DNA of 64,000 nucleotides from G963663315 sp965204925 (GCA_965204925.1 OZ242021.1:1-64000); one strand, 5' to 3'. Shown: positions 52,901 to 62,912, counted from the first letter of the stretch. Translations and numbers: made by a program. Notes: generated from the sequence alone by a model not told the origin.

Positions 52901-55100
52901 CTACACGATGACGGTGACAGCATCCGACGGCAACACCAACACGGATGCCGCGGCGGTCACGATCACCGTAACCGCCCTGACGCCGGCGGGCGGCGGCCCA
53001 ACGACATCTCCCGGCACGACACGCGCAAGCGTGACGGTGTCGAAGGCCGCGCTGACAGTAGACGAAGGCGCGAGCGGCGCCTACACGGTGAAACTTGACA
53101 CGGCGCCGTCAGGTCCCGTAACGGTAACAGTGGGCGGCGCCGCGGGCGACGTGACGGTAGCTCCGGAGCGCCTGATCTTCACGGCCTCGAACTACCACGC
53201 TCCGCAAACGGTGACGGTCTCGGCGGCACGCGACGAGGACACGGACACCGACCCCGACGTGACACTCACCCACAGCGCCGCAGGCGGCGGCTACGACCCG
53301 GTGACGATTGCTTCGGTAGTGGTTTCGGTAACGGATACGACACCGGCGCTGCAGCTGCTGATCGACCCGGATGCAGTGAACGAGGGGACGGAAATCCGTC
53401 TCACGGTGACCTCCGACCGGGCGCTGACGGACATGCTGGCGATCAGCCTGGCGCTGGCTGACCGGGGGGCGAGCGGCTTTGACGCGAACGACATTCCAGG
53501 TACGCTCGGCCCGCGAACCTTCAACGCGGACTTCGGCGCCGCCTCCGGCCTCACGGGGACAGTGATGATTCCGACCACCGCCGACACAGCTCCGGAAGGC
53601 ACGGAAACCTACACCATCACACTGCACGATGCGGCCGGCTATGCGCTCGGCGCCGATGTGGAGGCCGAAGGCACACTGAGCGACGGCCTGTCAGGGTCGG
53701 TGGCGCGGGCAAACAAGCTCCATGCCACGCTGCTGCCGCGGGTAACGGCGGCAGCGGTGTCGCAGACACTGGGGGCAATAGAGGGACGCATCGGGACGGC
53801 GGTGTCCTGCGAGACGGCGGCCGGTGCGGTGCGGTTCGGCGCCCTGCCGTCCGCGCCGGTCGAGGACGGCCGGACTTTCCCGCACAAACCGGAGCCAGCT
53901 GTTCCGAGCATGCGCGATATCCTTGACGGGGCGTCCTTCACCCTGCCTCTCGGCGCTTCCGGGAGCGACGGCCCGTCATCCGTGGCAGTGTGGGGCCGAA
54001 GCGATTGGCTGTCGCTGTCGGGTTCGGAGAAGGAAGTTTTCCGGGACGGCGGGCTGTGGACAGCGCAGCTGGGGGCGGACCTGTGCATACGCCCATCGCT
54101 GCTGGCCGGAACTGCGGTGTCGTATGCTGAAGGAGACATTGACGCCGGGACGCATGACGATGACGGGCGGTTGACGAGCGCCTACGAGACCATGATGACG
54201 TCGATTAATCCCTATGTAGCATGGCGGATGACAGATAGCCTGAGCCTGTGGGGGAGCCTCGGCTATGGGCGGGGCGAGGCGCAGATTGTGGAGGAGAACG
54301 GTTCGGCGCGCACAACAGACCTGAGCTGGTGGAGCGCCGCCACAGGCGGACGCGGGATACTGATTGAGGATGCGGAACTGATTAAAGGCGGGGTGACGCG
54401 ACTCGCGGTGAAGAGCGAGGGCGCGGTTGCTCGTCTGCGCGCGGACGCCGACGACGATCTGGTGGCGCTGACAGTGGACGTGGCCCGACTGCGGCTGATG
54501 CTTGAGGGGTCGCATGAGCGTGTGTTGGAGAACGGAGCGACGCTGGCTCCGGCGCTGGAAGCGGGCGTGCGCTACGACGGGGGCGACGCCACCGAGGGCG
54601 CAGGCATTGAAGTCGGGTCGCGCCTGACCTGGCTCGACCCGACAGCCAGGCTGACGATGGAACTGCACACGCGGATGCTGGCTGTGCATGAGGCGGAACG
54701 CGACGAGTGGGGAGTGAGCGCCCTGATGCGCCTTGATCCCAAAGCGGACGGGCGGGGGACCTTCCTGAATCTTCATCCTTCGCATGGCCGCGCCAGAACC
54801 GTTCTGGGGCAACTGTTCGAATATGACCCGGCCATGGCCGGCGTGGCTGCCGAGCCCGCCGACCGGAAAAATCGGCTTGAGGCCGAGATCGGCCATGGCT
54901 TCGGGATATTCGGTTCGGGACCGCTGGCAGTGCTGACGCCGTATGCCGGGCTCAGTCTGGCGGAATCGGACGCCCGCACGCTGCGGCTCGGAGTGCGCTA
55001 CCGCATGGGCGCCAACCTGGACCTCGGGGTTGAGGGCCTGCACCGCCCGGGCGTAACCGGCGAACGGAGCCTGATGCTGCGCGGGGCGCTGCGCTGGTGA
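49957..55100 (+). CDS. Phase-variable Calx-beta/FN3 surface protein with C-terminal outer-membrane barrel
   Basis: The main frame codes for: a signal peptide (about 50073-50150, ending APQAAQAQ); an N-terminal region; a fibronectin-III domain (about 51030-51310); Calx-beta-type domains (from about 51320); two copies of a 220-residue Calx-beta/DVTV module (51660-52325 and 53028-53687); an Ig/cadherin-like domain (about 52700-52980); and a C-terminal beta-barrel of about 470 residues ending in Trp (LRGALRW). This is the layout of an autotransporter-like adhesin exported by Sec. The ATG at 49957 has a good ribosome site and promoter, but 28 C (49989-50016) lie between it and the signal peptide. 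At 28 C the ATG frame ends at a TGA (50074-50076) that overlaps an in-frame TTG (50073); 26 or 29 C would give one continuous protein. The role (adhesion, self-recognition, host contact) is inferred. Confidence 0.85.
49989..50016 (+). repeat. Homopolymeric C tract (28 C), likely phase-variation switch
   Basis: Twenty-eight C residues lie 32 bases after the start of the ATG at 49957 and about 57 bases before the signal-peptide coding start. In frame it codes for polyproline. This is a very long tract and prone to slippage. The assembled length (28) leaves the ATG and the signal peptide in different frames. Confidence 0.85.
51660..53687 (+). repeat. Intragenic duplication of a ~220-residue module (51660-52325 and 53028-53687)
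   Basis: Both copies run from an S-x-LT-x-EG start through DVTVTVGGA-type, then SGDVTV-type, TVTVSA and LTHSA-GGGY, to DPDAV-EG and YTITLHDA-GYA. They are separated by the Ig-like domain. The same module also appears in the left surface-protein gene at the window edge (about 1-190, minus strand). Confidence 0.8.
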
Positions 55101-55160
55101 AGTCAACCTTGGGCCGGGACATGCACACTCAATCAGAGTATAATCCGCCTCATCCATTGC

Positions 55161-55904
55161 ATGCCCCTTATGATGACACGATCAGACAAGCGCAGAGCGG
55201 ACGAGGTCAGACCCGTCACCATCACTCGTCACTTCACCCGGCATGCCGAAGGCTCTGTATTAATCTGCCTTGGTGATACGAAAGTATTGTGCAATGCTTC
55301 GGTGGAGAACCGGGTTCCGCACTTCATCAGGAATTGCGGGCGCGGCTGGGTCACCGCGGAATACAGCATGTTGCCGCGCGCTACCCATGAACGCGCGGCG
55401 CGCGAAGCGGCTCGCGGGAAACAATCAGGGCGGACACTGGAAATCCAGAGACTGATCGGTCGGTCGCTGCGCGCCGCCATCGACACCGGGAAACTCGGCG
55501 AGAGAACGATTACCATTGATTGTGACGTACTACAGGCGGATGGCGGAACCCGTACGGCCTCGGTAACCGGAGCCTGGGTGGCGCTCGTGGATGCGGTCAA
55601 CGGCCTGCTTGACGCAAACAGGCTCGCGGAAAATCCGGTTTGCCGCGCTATCGCGTCGGTTTCTGTTGGAATAGTCGGCGGTGAGGTCGTTACCGACCTT
55701 GACTATTCCGAAGATAGCCGCGCCGACACCGATATGAATATCGTCATGGATGACGGCGGCGGTCTTGTCGAAATTCAGGGAACGGCGGAAGGCGCTTCTT
55801 TTAACAGGGAGATGCTGGACAGAATGCTGGAGCATGCAAGCCGGGCATGTGATCTGCTGTTTGAAAAGCAACGACAAAGTCTGGGGAGCGCCCCCGGAGA
55901 ATAG
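55161..55904 (+). CDS. rph: Ribonuclease PH
   Basis: This phosphate-dependent 3'-exoribonuclease trims tRNA precursors. The 247-residue protein has RPH-family blocks RPVTITRHFTRHAEGSVLI, AEYSMLPRATHER and DCDVLQADGGTRTASVTG. ATGs at 55161, 55170 and 55173 are all in frame and no ribosome site decides between them. It lies 60 bp after the surface-protein gene and before rdgB, its frequent partner. Confidence 0.95.
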   Translation: MPLMMTRSDKRRADEVRPVTITRHFTRHAEGSVLICLGDTKVLCNASVENRVPHFIRNCGRGWVTAEYSMLPRATHERAAREAARGKQSGRTLEIQRLIGRSLRAAIDTGKLGERTITIDCDVLQADGGTRTASVTGAWVALVDAVNGLLDANRLAENPVCRAIASVSVGIVGGEVVTDLDYSEDSRADTDMNIVMDDGGGLVEIQGTAEGASFNREMLDRMLEHASRACDLLFEKQRQSLGSAPGE

Positions 55905-55982
55905 AAAATCCTGAAGAGGAAATTCCGAATGCAGGAACGCCCGGATAATCCGCTCCGGCTTCTGCGACTGGAATCATCAATC

Positions 55983-56567
55983 ATGAAATTTGTGCTTGCC
56001 AGCAGTAATCCGGGGAAGGTCAGGGAAATTCGCAAGGTACTTGAGCGCCCGAATAGTGAAATCGTCGGTCAGGGCGAGTTCGGCATTCAGGACGCCATTG
56101 AAAACGGAAATTCTTTCCGGGCCAATGCGCTAATCAAGGCGCGCCATGCCAGCAAACACTGCTCCCTGCCCGCCATTGCTGATGATTCCGGGTTATGCGT
56201 GGACTTCCTGGGCGGGGCGCCCGGCATCTGTTCTGCCCGCTATGCCGGAGAAAATGCCACAGATCAACAAAATATCGACAAATTGCTTGCAGAGTTGCAA
56301 GGAGTGCCTGCGCCTGAGCGCACTGCCCGGTTTCAATGCACCCTGGCAATGGTCATGGATGCGGATGACCCGCATCCGGTTATTTTCCGGGGCATCTGGT
56401 CGGGCCGGATAGCACAATCCCCCGCGGGTCACAATGGATTCGGATACGATCCGGTGTTTTATATCCCGGCAATGAATTGCACGGCTGCCGAACTGAATAT
56501 GGATACGAAGAACAGAATCAGCCACCGCGCCCGGGCATTGCAAAAGCTGCTTGCGCTATTATTGTAA
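55983..56567 (+). CDS. rdgB: XTP/dITP diphosphatase (RdgB/HAM1)
   Basis: This enzyme removes deaminated purine nucleotides (XTP, dITP) from the pool. The 194-residue protein starts with the family motif LASSNPGKVREI, followed by FRANALIKARHAS, ADDSGLCVD and GFGYDPVFY. I chose the ATG at 55983; the frame opens from 55929. It follows rph. Confidence 0.94.
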   Translation: MKFVLASSNPGKVREIRKVLERPNSEIVGQGEFGIQDAIENGNSFRANALIKARHASKHCSLPAIADDSGLCVDFLGGAPGICSARYAGENATDQQNIDKLLAELQGVPAPERTARFQCTLAMVMDADDPHPVIFRGIWSGRIAQSPAGHNGFGYDPVFYIPAMNCTAAELNMDTKNRISHRARALQKLLALLL

Positions 56568-56602
56568 TGCCCCGTTCATAGTCCGCCGCTACATTCCAAA
56601 TC

Positions 56603-58255
56603 ATGATGCGCTTGAGCAAATTAACCACTTTTGCAGGCAGACCGGGGCCTGTGCTCCTGGTCGTGGCGGACGGCGTGGGATTGGCCGAGGCAGGCCCTGC
56701 AAATGCCTTATCGCTGGCCAGCGTCCCGGTGATTGATGGATTACTGGCTTCGGCATTGAGTACCCGCCTGCATGCCCACGGCGCCCATGTCGGCCTGCCT
56801 TCGGACCATGATATGGGAAACAGCGAAGTGGGTCACAATACCCTGGGTGGCGGCAGGATATTCGAGCAGGGCGCCAAGCTGATCAACTCGGCATTCGCGA
56901 ACGGCAGAATTTTCACAAGTGAAGCCTGGCAACAGATCGAAAAACGGGGCACAGGCGGACATACCGTACACTTTCTCGGCCTGCTTTCGGATGGCAATGT
57001 ACACTCCCATCTCGATCACCTGCTGCATCTTCTCGACAGGTGCCGGCGCTGTGGCATTGTTTCCGTGCGCGTACACATACTGCTTGACGGCCGCGACGCA
57101 GAGCCCCGCTCCGCGCCAGTCTATGTCAAAAAATTGCAGGACAAACTTGATGCGATCAACAACGCCGGAGTTTTCGATTACCGTATTGCCAGCGGTGGAG
57201 GGCGCATGAGCATTACGATGGACCGCTATGAAGCGGATTGGGGAATGGTGGAGCGGGGATACAGGACACATGCAACCGGGGATGTCTCCGGATTCGGCCG
57301 TCAGGTTACCGATGTCATGGCCGAAATCAACCGCCAATATCATGCCGACAGCGCATTGTCGGATCAGTATCTGACGCCGTTTGTCGTTATTGACAACCGG
57401 GGTCCGGTCGGAAAATTCGAGGACGGAGACGGCGTTGTGTTATTCAATTTCCGCGGAGACCGCGCCATGGAGATTTCCCGGGCGCTGGAAGACAAGACAT
57501 TCCGGTACTTTGATCGCGGCCCATTGCCGGATATTTATTTTTGTGGAATGTTGCAATATGACGGAGACCTGAATATTCCGAAAAACTACCTCGTCAATCC
57601 ACCGGTGATTGACCGCACCATGGTCGAATACCTGTGTGCAGAGAAGATTGCCACATTCGCGGTTAGCGAAACCCAGAAATTCGGACATGTGACGTACTTC
57701 TGGAATGGCAATAAATCCGGGTATATAGATGAGTCTCTCGAGACTTATGTTGAAATTCCGTCCGACCGGGGTAATTTCCACGAGAAGCCCGAAATGAAAG
57801 CCGCGGAAATCACCGACGCCACCATTGATCTCCTTGAGAGCGGTCAATTCCGCTTCGGAAGAATCAATTTTGCCAATGGAGACATGGTCGGCCATACTGG
57901 TAATATTCCCGCCACGGTCAAGGCCCTTGAATGCGTTGATCAGTGTCTCGGGCAGCTGATCCGGTGTGTACAGAAACAAAAAGGCGTATTGATTTTTACA
58001 GCGGACCACGGCAATGCCGACGAAATGTTTGTTGAAATCGGAGGCGAACGCATACCACGAACCTCGCATTCACTCAATCCGGTTCCGTTTGTTATTCTCG
58101 ACAGCGTGGATGACGGCTGCTACCACCTGGACCCTCAGGTAGAAGGCGGCCTGTCGAATGTCGCAGCGACCGTATTCAATCTGCTGGGGTATCAGGCTCC
58201 CGAAGATTACTCCCCTTCCCTGATCCGCTTCCCCGGGGAGCCTCGCAAGCAGTAG
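56603..58255 (+). CDS. gpmI: 2,3-bisphosphoglycerate-independent phosphoglycerate mutase
   Basis: This manganese enzyme of glycolysis and gluconeogenesis interconverts 3- and 2-phosphoglycerate. In the 550-residue protein, the catalytic Ser is in MGNSEVGHNTLGGGR, the early metal Asp in VVADGVG, and metal sites in LLDGRDAEPRS, NGDMVGHTGN and TADHGNADEM are present. ATGs at 56603 and 56606 are equally possible. It is a little longer than the typical 510-520 residues. It converges on yqeY. Confidence 0.95.
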   Translation: MMRLSKLTTFAGRPGPVLLVVADGVGLAEAGPANALSLASVPVIDGLLASALSTRLHAHGAHVGLPSDHDMGNSEVGHNTLGGGRIFEQGAKLINSAFANGRIFTSEAWQQIEKRGTGGHTVHFLGLLSDGNVHSHLDHLLHLLDRCRRCGIVSVRVHILLDGRDAEPRSAPVYVKKLQDKLDAINNAGVFDYRIASGGGRMSITMDRYEADWGMVERGYRTHATGDVSGFGRQVTDVMAEINRQYHADSALSDQYLTPFVVIDNRGPVGKFEDGDGVVLFNFRGDRAMEISRALEDKTFRYFDRGPLPDIYFCGMLQYDGDLNIPKNYLVNPPVIDRTMVEYLCAEKIATFAVSETQKFGHVTYFWNGNKSGYIDESLETYVEIPSDRGNFHEKPEMKAAEITDATIDLLESGQFRFGRINFANGDMVGHTGNIPATVKALECVDQCLGQLIRCVQKQKGVLIFTADHGNADEMFVEIGGERIPRTSHSLNPVPFVILDSVDDGCYHLDPQVEGGLSNVAATVFNLLGYQAPEDYSPSLIRFPGEPRKQ

Positions 58256-58313
58256 AGCGCTATCGGCCGCAAAATATATCTTATGAGTGTATTCTGATTC
58301 CACAGGCCCGGCG

Positions 58314-58760
58314 TCAGGACAGCAGGGAGCGGACCCTGGCGCTGACTGCGCCCATGTCTGCCCGTCCCTGAACTCTTGCCTTGACCAGCCCCATCACCTT
58401 GCCCATGTCACGGATACCGGCGGCAGCGCCGCACTCTTGCACAGCCTGTTCGATGATCTCTCCGACGGCTTGCTCCGACAGCGGTTCGGGCAGGTACTGA
58501 CGAAGAATGGAAATATATTCGTTTTCCTTGTCGACCAGATCCTGGCGATTACCGTTCGCGAACTGCTGCGCGGCATCGGCAGATTGCTTGACCATTTTCC
58601 GCACAATCTGCAAAACTCCCTGATCGTCCAGCTCAACACGGTCATCCACTTCCTTCCTCTGGATGGCCGCTCGCAACATGCGGATGGCTTCAAGCCGGAC
58701 ACTCTCTTTCGCGCGCATGGCCGCCTTCATATCGGCGACAATGTTATCCTTGAGACTCAT
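58314..58760 (-). CDS. yqeY: GatB/YqeY domain protein
   Basis: This 148-residue helical protein shows the YqeY pattern: MSLKDNIVADMKAAMRAKES at the start, RLEAIRMLRAAIQRKE and a C-terminal DMGKVMGLVKARVQGRADMGAVSARVR. It resembles the tRNA-binding tail domain of GatB; its cellular role is unclear. It follows rpsU by 24 bp, a widespread pairing. Confidence 0.92.
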   Translation of the reverse strand: MSLKDNIVADMKAAMRAKESVRLEAIRMLRAAIQRKEVDDRVELDDQGVLQIVRKMVKQSADAAQQFANGNRQDLVDKENEYISILRQYLPEPLSEQAVGEIIEQAVQECGAAAGIRDMGKVMGLVKARVQGRADMGAVSARVRSLLS

Positions 58761-58784
58761 CCCGCAAACCGATCAAAAGAAATT

Positions 58785-59000
58785 CTAGTACAGCCGCCTG
58801 TGCCGCGCTCTTTGTCGGGACACCCGCTTCATTTCCCGACGCACCGCCGCATCATTATCCCGCTTGCGAATAGTGGTGGGTTTTTCGTAACACTGGCGCC
58901 GTCTGGATTCGACAAAGATACCTGCATGCTCGCAGGCGCGGCGGAAACGTCTCAAAATGACGTCAAATGGTTCGTTCTGGCGAACTTGGACATGTGGCAT
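58785..59000 (-). CDS. rpsU: 30S ribosomal protein S21
   Basis: This 71-residue basic protein matches S21 along its length (VRQNEPFDVILRRFRRACE, RRRQCYEKPTTIRKR and a basic C-terminus ending RRLY). It is needed for initiation on mRNAs with Shine-Dalgarno sites. It is followed by yqeY. Confidence 0.95.
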   Translation of the reverse strand: MPHVQVRQNEPFDVILRRFRRACEHAGIFVESRRRQCYEKPTTIRKRDNDAAVRREMKRVSRQRARHRRLY

Positions 59001-59075
59001 ATAGTTAATTCCGTTGATCTGAAAGTGTTATATTATAGCGGCTTTCTCCTGTAGTATCACTCTGTTTGTCCATGT

Positions 59076-60209
59076 TCAGGCTGGAGTTGTTTCAGCTTTC
59101 CGGGGTGTGGAATCGGGCAGGTCAGCCTGTAATTCGCGCCCGATCAGGTCATACCGCCACCCTTTCATAAGTAAAATATCCGTGTCTCCGGTTATCAGCG
59201 CTTCAATGTCCCTGCGGCTTGCCAACAGCGTCGGACTTATATTCTCGGCCTGCGCTTTGCTGCGCAGTTTTTCCATGATTTCCTTCACTTGACGACGCTG
59301 CTTGACTGGCAATGGACTGTGCCCGTTCCAAACCGGGGAATCCGGCTTGCCCACGGACGCCTTTTCCAGCGCCTGCAAAATATCGCGGCCGAATTGTCCA
59401 ACTGTCTTTTTACTGACAGACCTGATAGCGGCCAACGCATGACGGTTACGCGGTCTCTGCGAACAGATATCCAGCAATGCCTGAGTAGACAAAACCCATT
59501 GGCGGGGAAGATTTCTGGCCTGGGCCGTGGTTTCTCTCCATATTGCCAGGTCCCGGGCAATATGTTGCTGCTTTTTCGGTAATTTTGCGCCTTGCCCCAA
59601 CCTTTTCCAGACAGATTCGGGAGGTATGAACCAATCCCGTTTGTCAAATATACGCAGGCATTCGGATTGATGCCAGTTCAGTTTGCCGGACGCGGCCAGA
59701 CGGTCTTGCAGAAACATCCGGATCGGATGCAGGTAGCGGACATCATCGATCGCATACCGCAACTGTCCCTGCGACAACGGGCGCACGGACCAGTCAGTAC
59801 GGGTATGAGATTTGCTGAGAGTAACCTGACAGATCGATTCGACCAGAGAAGCGTAGCTTGTCTGGTCGCCCGAACCGCAAAACGAGGCGGCAATCTGGGT
59901 ATCGAAAACATTCACCAGAGGATGATCCAGGCGCTGTTCAAAAGCCTCTGCATCCTGTCTGCCCGAATGCAGGATCTTGACTATATCCGGGTTACCGAAC
60001 AACCGCTGTAAAGGCGACAGGTCATCAATCGCCAGAGCGTCCACACAAAACTCATCCGCTTCAGTGCAGCACTGAATGAGACACAGCGCCGGATAGTAGG
60101 TCTTGTTGCGAAGAAATTCCGTGTCGATTCCTATCGATCGGCAGGCGGTCGCCCGCTCCACCCTGGCATTCAGTTCAGCGAATGTATCGACAGGTTTAAT
60201 TTTCAGCAT
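59076..60209 (-). CDS. rnd: Ribonuclease D
   Basis: This 3'-exoribonuclease takes part in tRNA end maturation. The 377-residue protein has a DEDD exonuclease domain with Asp/Glu in IDTEFLRNKTYYP, Asp in HSGRQDAEAF and Tyr/Asp in YAIDDVRYL, then two HRDC-type helical domains. I chose the ATG at 60209; the frame opens from 60284 but that would overlap the divergent gene. It starts 12 bp from the divergent membrane-protein gene. Confidence 0.93.
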   Translation of the reverse strand: MLKIKPVDTFAELNARVERATACRSIGIDTEFLRNKTYYPALCLIQCCTEADEFCVDALAIDDLSPLQRLFGNPDIVKILHSGRQDAEAFEQRLDHPLVNVFDTQIAASFCGSGDQTSYASLVESICQVTLSKSHTRTDWSVRPLSQGQLRYAIDDVRYLHPIRMFLQDRLAASGKLNWHQSECLRIFDKRDWFIPPESVWKRLGQGAKLPKKQQHIARDLAIWRETTAQARNLPRQWVLSTQALLDICSQRPRNRHALAAIRSVSKKTVGQFGRDILQALEKASVGKPDSPVWNGHSPLPVKQRRQVKEIMEKLRSKAQAENISPTLLASRRDIEALITGDTDILLMKGWRYDLIGRELQADLPDSTPRKAETTPA

Positions 60210-60221
60210 ACGAGTAATGGT

Positions 60222-60758
60222 ATGATCGACGAAATCGGCTATTCCATACCAGACATGACCCGGACAATCCGGACATTGATACACATCTGCCTGTTCCGGG
60301 CCCGACCCCAGGATTTACCAGCTTGCGGGAGGACCCTGACGTTCACTATTCTTGCGGCATTCGTTTTTTCGGTGATGCGGATCACCCCGTTCAGCGAGGG
60401 AGGCGCTGCGGTCATGGTCAGTCTGGCGCAAATCGGACTGCTCGCTCTCGGTCTGAAAATACTGTTATCCCTGTTTTCCCGGCACGAACGATGGTTACAG
60501 TCCGCCACTGCCGTGTTCGGCTGTTCGGCGTTACTGACGCTGGCTGCAATCCTGATGCGGATCATAACAGAATCGTTCGTATCCGGGGCGGTCAATCCGA
60601 TTCTGGCGGCCATCAATATATGGAGCTTTGCTGTTATCGTATTCATCCTGCGGGAGACCCTGGAAGTCCGTTTGCTGTTGGCATTCCTGATCACGTTCAC
60701 ACTGGAGGTACTGTCCGTCCTGATCCTTCAGCAAATACTGGGGGGACAGATTAGTTGA
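60222..60758 (+). CDS. Predicted inner-membrane protein, function unknown
   Basis: This 178-residue protein is not recognised. It has about four hydrophobic segments (roughly 38-55, 63-83, 94-115, 126-175 as two), few charged residues between them and no signal peptide. An internal ATG at 60255 is an alternative start. Its stop overlaps the mpl TTG start (TTGA), so it is probably translated with mpl. It may relate to envelope function through that coupling, but this is only context. Confidence 0.6.
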   Translation: MIDEIGYSIPDMTRTIRTLIHICLFRARPQDLPACGRTLTFTILAAFVFSVMRITPFSEGGAAVMVSLAQIGLLALGLKILLSLFSRHERWLQSATAVFGCSALLTLAAILMRIITESFVSGAVNPILAAINIWSFAVIVFILRETLEVRLLLAFLITFTLEVLSVLILQQILGGQIS

Positions 60759-62146
60759 AACTGTTCATCGCCGGAATATGCGGCGCGTTCATGGCCGGAG
60801 TGGCGCAGCTGGCTCGCCTGGGCGGTCATGACGTATATGGCTGTGACGAACAGGTCTACCCTCCCATGTCAACGCTGCTCAAGGCCGGCAATATCGGGAT
60901 ATTCGAAGGGTACGACCCGGCTCACCTGGAGCGGCAGTATGACCGGGTCATTATCGGTAATGCCCTGTCCCGCGGTAATGCTCTTGTTGAAGCGGTTCTG
61001 AACCGGAAGATACACTACCAGTCAGGCCCCCAGTGGCTGCACGACAATGTACTTTCCGGGAAAGATGTCATTGCCGTGGCCGGCACCCACGGCAAATCCA
61101 CAACATCATCTATCGTTGCCTGGATATTGCATACGACAGGGCGCTCACCGGGCTTCCTGATCGGCGGCAAGCCGGGTAACTTCCCCTGTTCCGCCATGAC
61201 CGGCAACGGCAACTGGTTCGTGATCGAAGCGGACGAATACGATACGGCATTTTTCGACAAACGCTCAAAGTTTGTGCATTACCGGCCGACTATCGCGATC
61301 CTGAACAATCTCGAATTCGACCACGGCGATATTTTCGACGATCTCGGCCAGATCAGGAGACAGTTTCATCACCTCGTCAGAATTGTTCCCTCGCGTGGTT
61401 CCATTGTCGTAAACAGCGATGACCGACATTTGCAAGAGACGCTGGATATGGGGTGCTGGAGCAATCTGGTCAGGTTCTCGATTCGGGATACTGGCAGCCA
61501 GTGGTTTGCGCGGCCCCTGAAAGCGGACTGCTCAAGTTTCGAAGTCTTTCACCACGGCGCACGCTGCGGCGAGGTCAACTGGAATCTGATCGGCTCCCAT
61601 AACATGCAAAATGCGCTGGCCGCCGTTGCCGCCTGCAAGTTGTCGGGGGTAGACGCGAAAGAATCCCTCGTTGCGCTGAAAAACTTTGTCGCTGCCGAGC
61701 GGCGCCTTCAGCTTTTGTTCAATCATAAGCGAATATATTTGTATACGGATTTCGCCCATCATCCGACAGCCATACAACGGACACTCGAAGCGATACGTCT
61801 GAAACATCCGCGGCATCGTATTGTTACAGCGCTGGAACTCCGTTCAAACACGATGAAAAGCGGGCGCCACGGACACCAGCTGGGGCGCTCCCTGAACCAT
61901 TCAGACGAAACGTGGCTGTATCGGGCAAGCCATCTGAAATGGCGGCCGCAGTTGCTCAGGACCCGAACGCCCCTGAAAAATTTTAATACCAAAGACGAAC
62001 TGCTCGCAGCAATAAATTTGTGCCAAAACAGCAAAATCGTTATTATTTGCATGAGTAATGGAAGTTTCGACGGGATTCCGGATGCAATCCGGGAACATTT
62101 GGACAACACACTGGCCGCTGTTGGCCAGAGGCGCACAGAATACTGA
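60755..62146 (+). CDS. mpl: UDP-MurNAc:tripeptide ligase, murein recycling (Mpl)
   Basis: This Mur-ligase family enzyme attaches recycled L-Ala-gamma-D-Glu-meso-DAP to UDP-MurNAc. The 463-residue protein has an N-terminal IAGICGAFMAGVAQLA strand, an ATP loop VAGTHGKSTTSS (about 107-118), EADEYDTAFFDKRSKFVHY and DFAHHPTAI. These blocks are characteristic of Mpl rather than MurC. The start is a TTG at 60755 overlapping the upstream stop. Confidence 0.94.
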   Translation: MKLFIAGICGAFMAGVAQLARLGGHDVYGCDEQVYPPMSTLLKAGNIGIFEGYDPAHLERQYDRVIIGNALSRGNALVEAVLNRKIHYQSGPQWLHDNVLSGKDVIAVAGTHGKSTTSSIVAWILHTTGRSPGFLIGGKPGNFPCSAMTGNGNWFVIEADEYDTAFFDKRSKFVHYRPTIAILNNLEFDHGDIFDDLGQIRRQFHHLVRIVPSRGSIVVNSDDRHLQETLDMGCWSNLVRFSIRDTGSQWFARPLKADCSSFEVFHHGARCGEVNWNLIGSHNMQNALAAVAACKLSGVDAKESLVALKNFVAAERRLQLLFNHKRIYLYTDFAHHPTAIQRTLEAIRLKHPRHRIVTALELRSNTMKSGRHGHQLGRSLNHSDETWLYRASHLKWRPQLLRTRTPLKNFNTKDELLAAINLCQNSKIVIICMSNGSFDGIPDAIREHLDNTLAAVGQRRTEY

Positions 62147-62148
62147 AC

Positions 62149-62826
62149 ATGAAAGAAAACAACCTCAGGAAGCGAAATATTCTCGCAATGACTATCGCAG
62201 TTCTTTGCGGCTTGTCACTATCCCCGGGCATGGCCCAGGAAGAACCATTTGTCGAAGGAAAGCATTACCAGCTACTGGATGAAATCCAGCCGGTGCAGAC
62301 CGGAGACAACATAGAAGTGGCAGAATTGTTCTGGTATCACTGCCCGCACTGTTTCCTTCTGGAACCTTTTATTGTCGAATGGCAGAAAAACATTCCCGAT
62401 GGGGCTGAATACGTGCCGATACCCGCATTGCTGACCGAGCGATGGGAATTTGATGCCCGGGTTTACTATACATTCGAAGCGCTGGGATTACTCGAAGAAC
62501 TGCACGGCAAGTATTTTTCCGCTATTCACGAACAAAGGCTCAATATCCGTACTGCCGAACAACTGGCCGCCTGGGCGGCCGACAACGGAGTGGACGGCTC
62601 GAAAATCCCGGACACGTTTACTTCATTCGCTGTGCAGAGCAAATTGAACTTCTCCAGCGTAATGTCGCGCAGATACGGCATCAACGGCGTACCTGCCATT
62701 ATTGTGGACGGACGTTACAGAACGTCAGTTTCTCTGGCAGGAAGCCATGCCAAATTGATCAAGGCTATTAATTTCCTGATCGGGAAGGCGCGGCAACAAA
62801 GAAGCGCCCAGTCACCCTCGGGATGA
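62149..62826 (+). CDS. dsbA: Thiol:disulfide interchange protein DsbA
   Basis: This periplasmic oxidant introduces disulfides into secreted proteins. The 225-residue protein has a signal peptide (residues about 1-29, cleavage near GMA-QEE), active site CPHC in FWYHCPHCF (about residues 65-68) and cis-Pro loop GVPAIIVDGRYR. It follows mpl by 2 bp. Confidence 0.94.
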   Translation: MKENNLRKRNILAMTIAVLCGLSLSPGMAQEEPFVEGKHYQLLDEIQPVQTGDNIEVAELFWYHCPHCFLLEPFIVEWQKNIPDGAEYVPIPALLTERWEFDARVYYTFEALGLLEELHGKYFSAIHEQRLNIRTAEQLAAWAADNGVDGSKIPDTFTSFAVQSKLNFSSVMSRRYGINGVPAIIVDGRYRTSVSLAGSHAKLIKAINFLIGKARQQRSAQSPSG

Positions 62827-62912
62827 CCCGTCTTCCCACTGAGGCGCCGGCGCCCTTGCCTTGCCGACTCCCCATCAAGGGGGTGCGGGAATTATCGGGA
62901 CTCGCCTATGCG

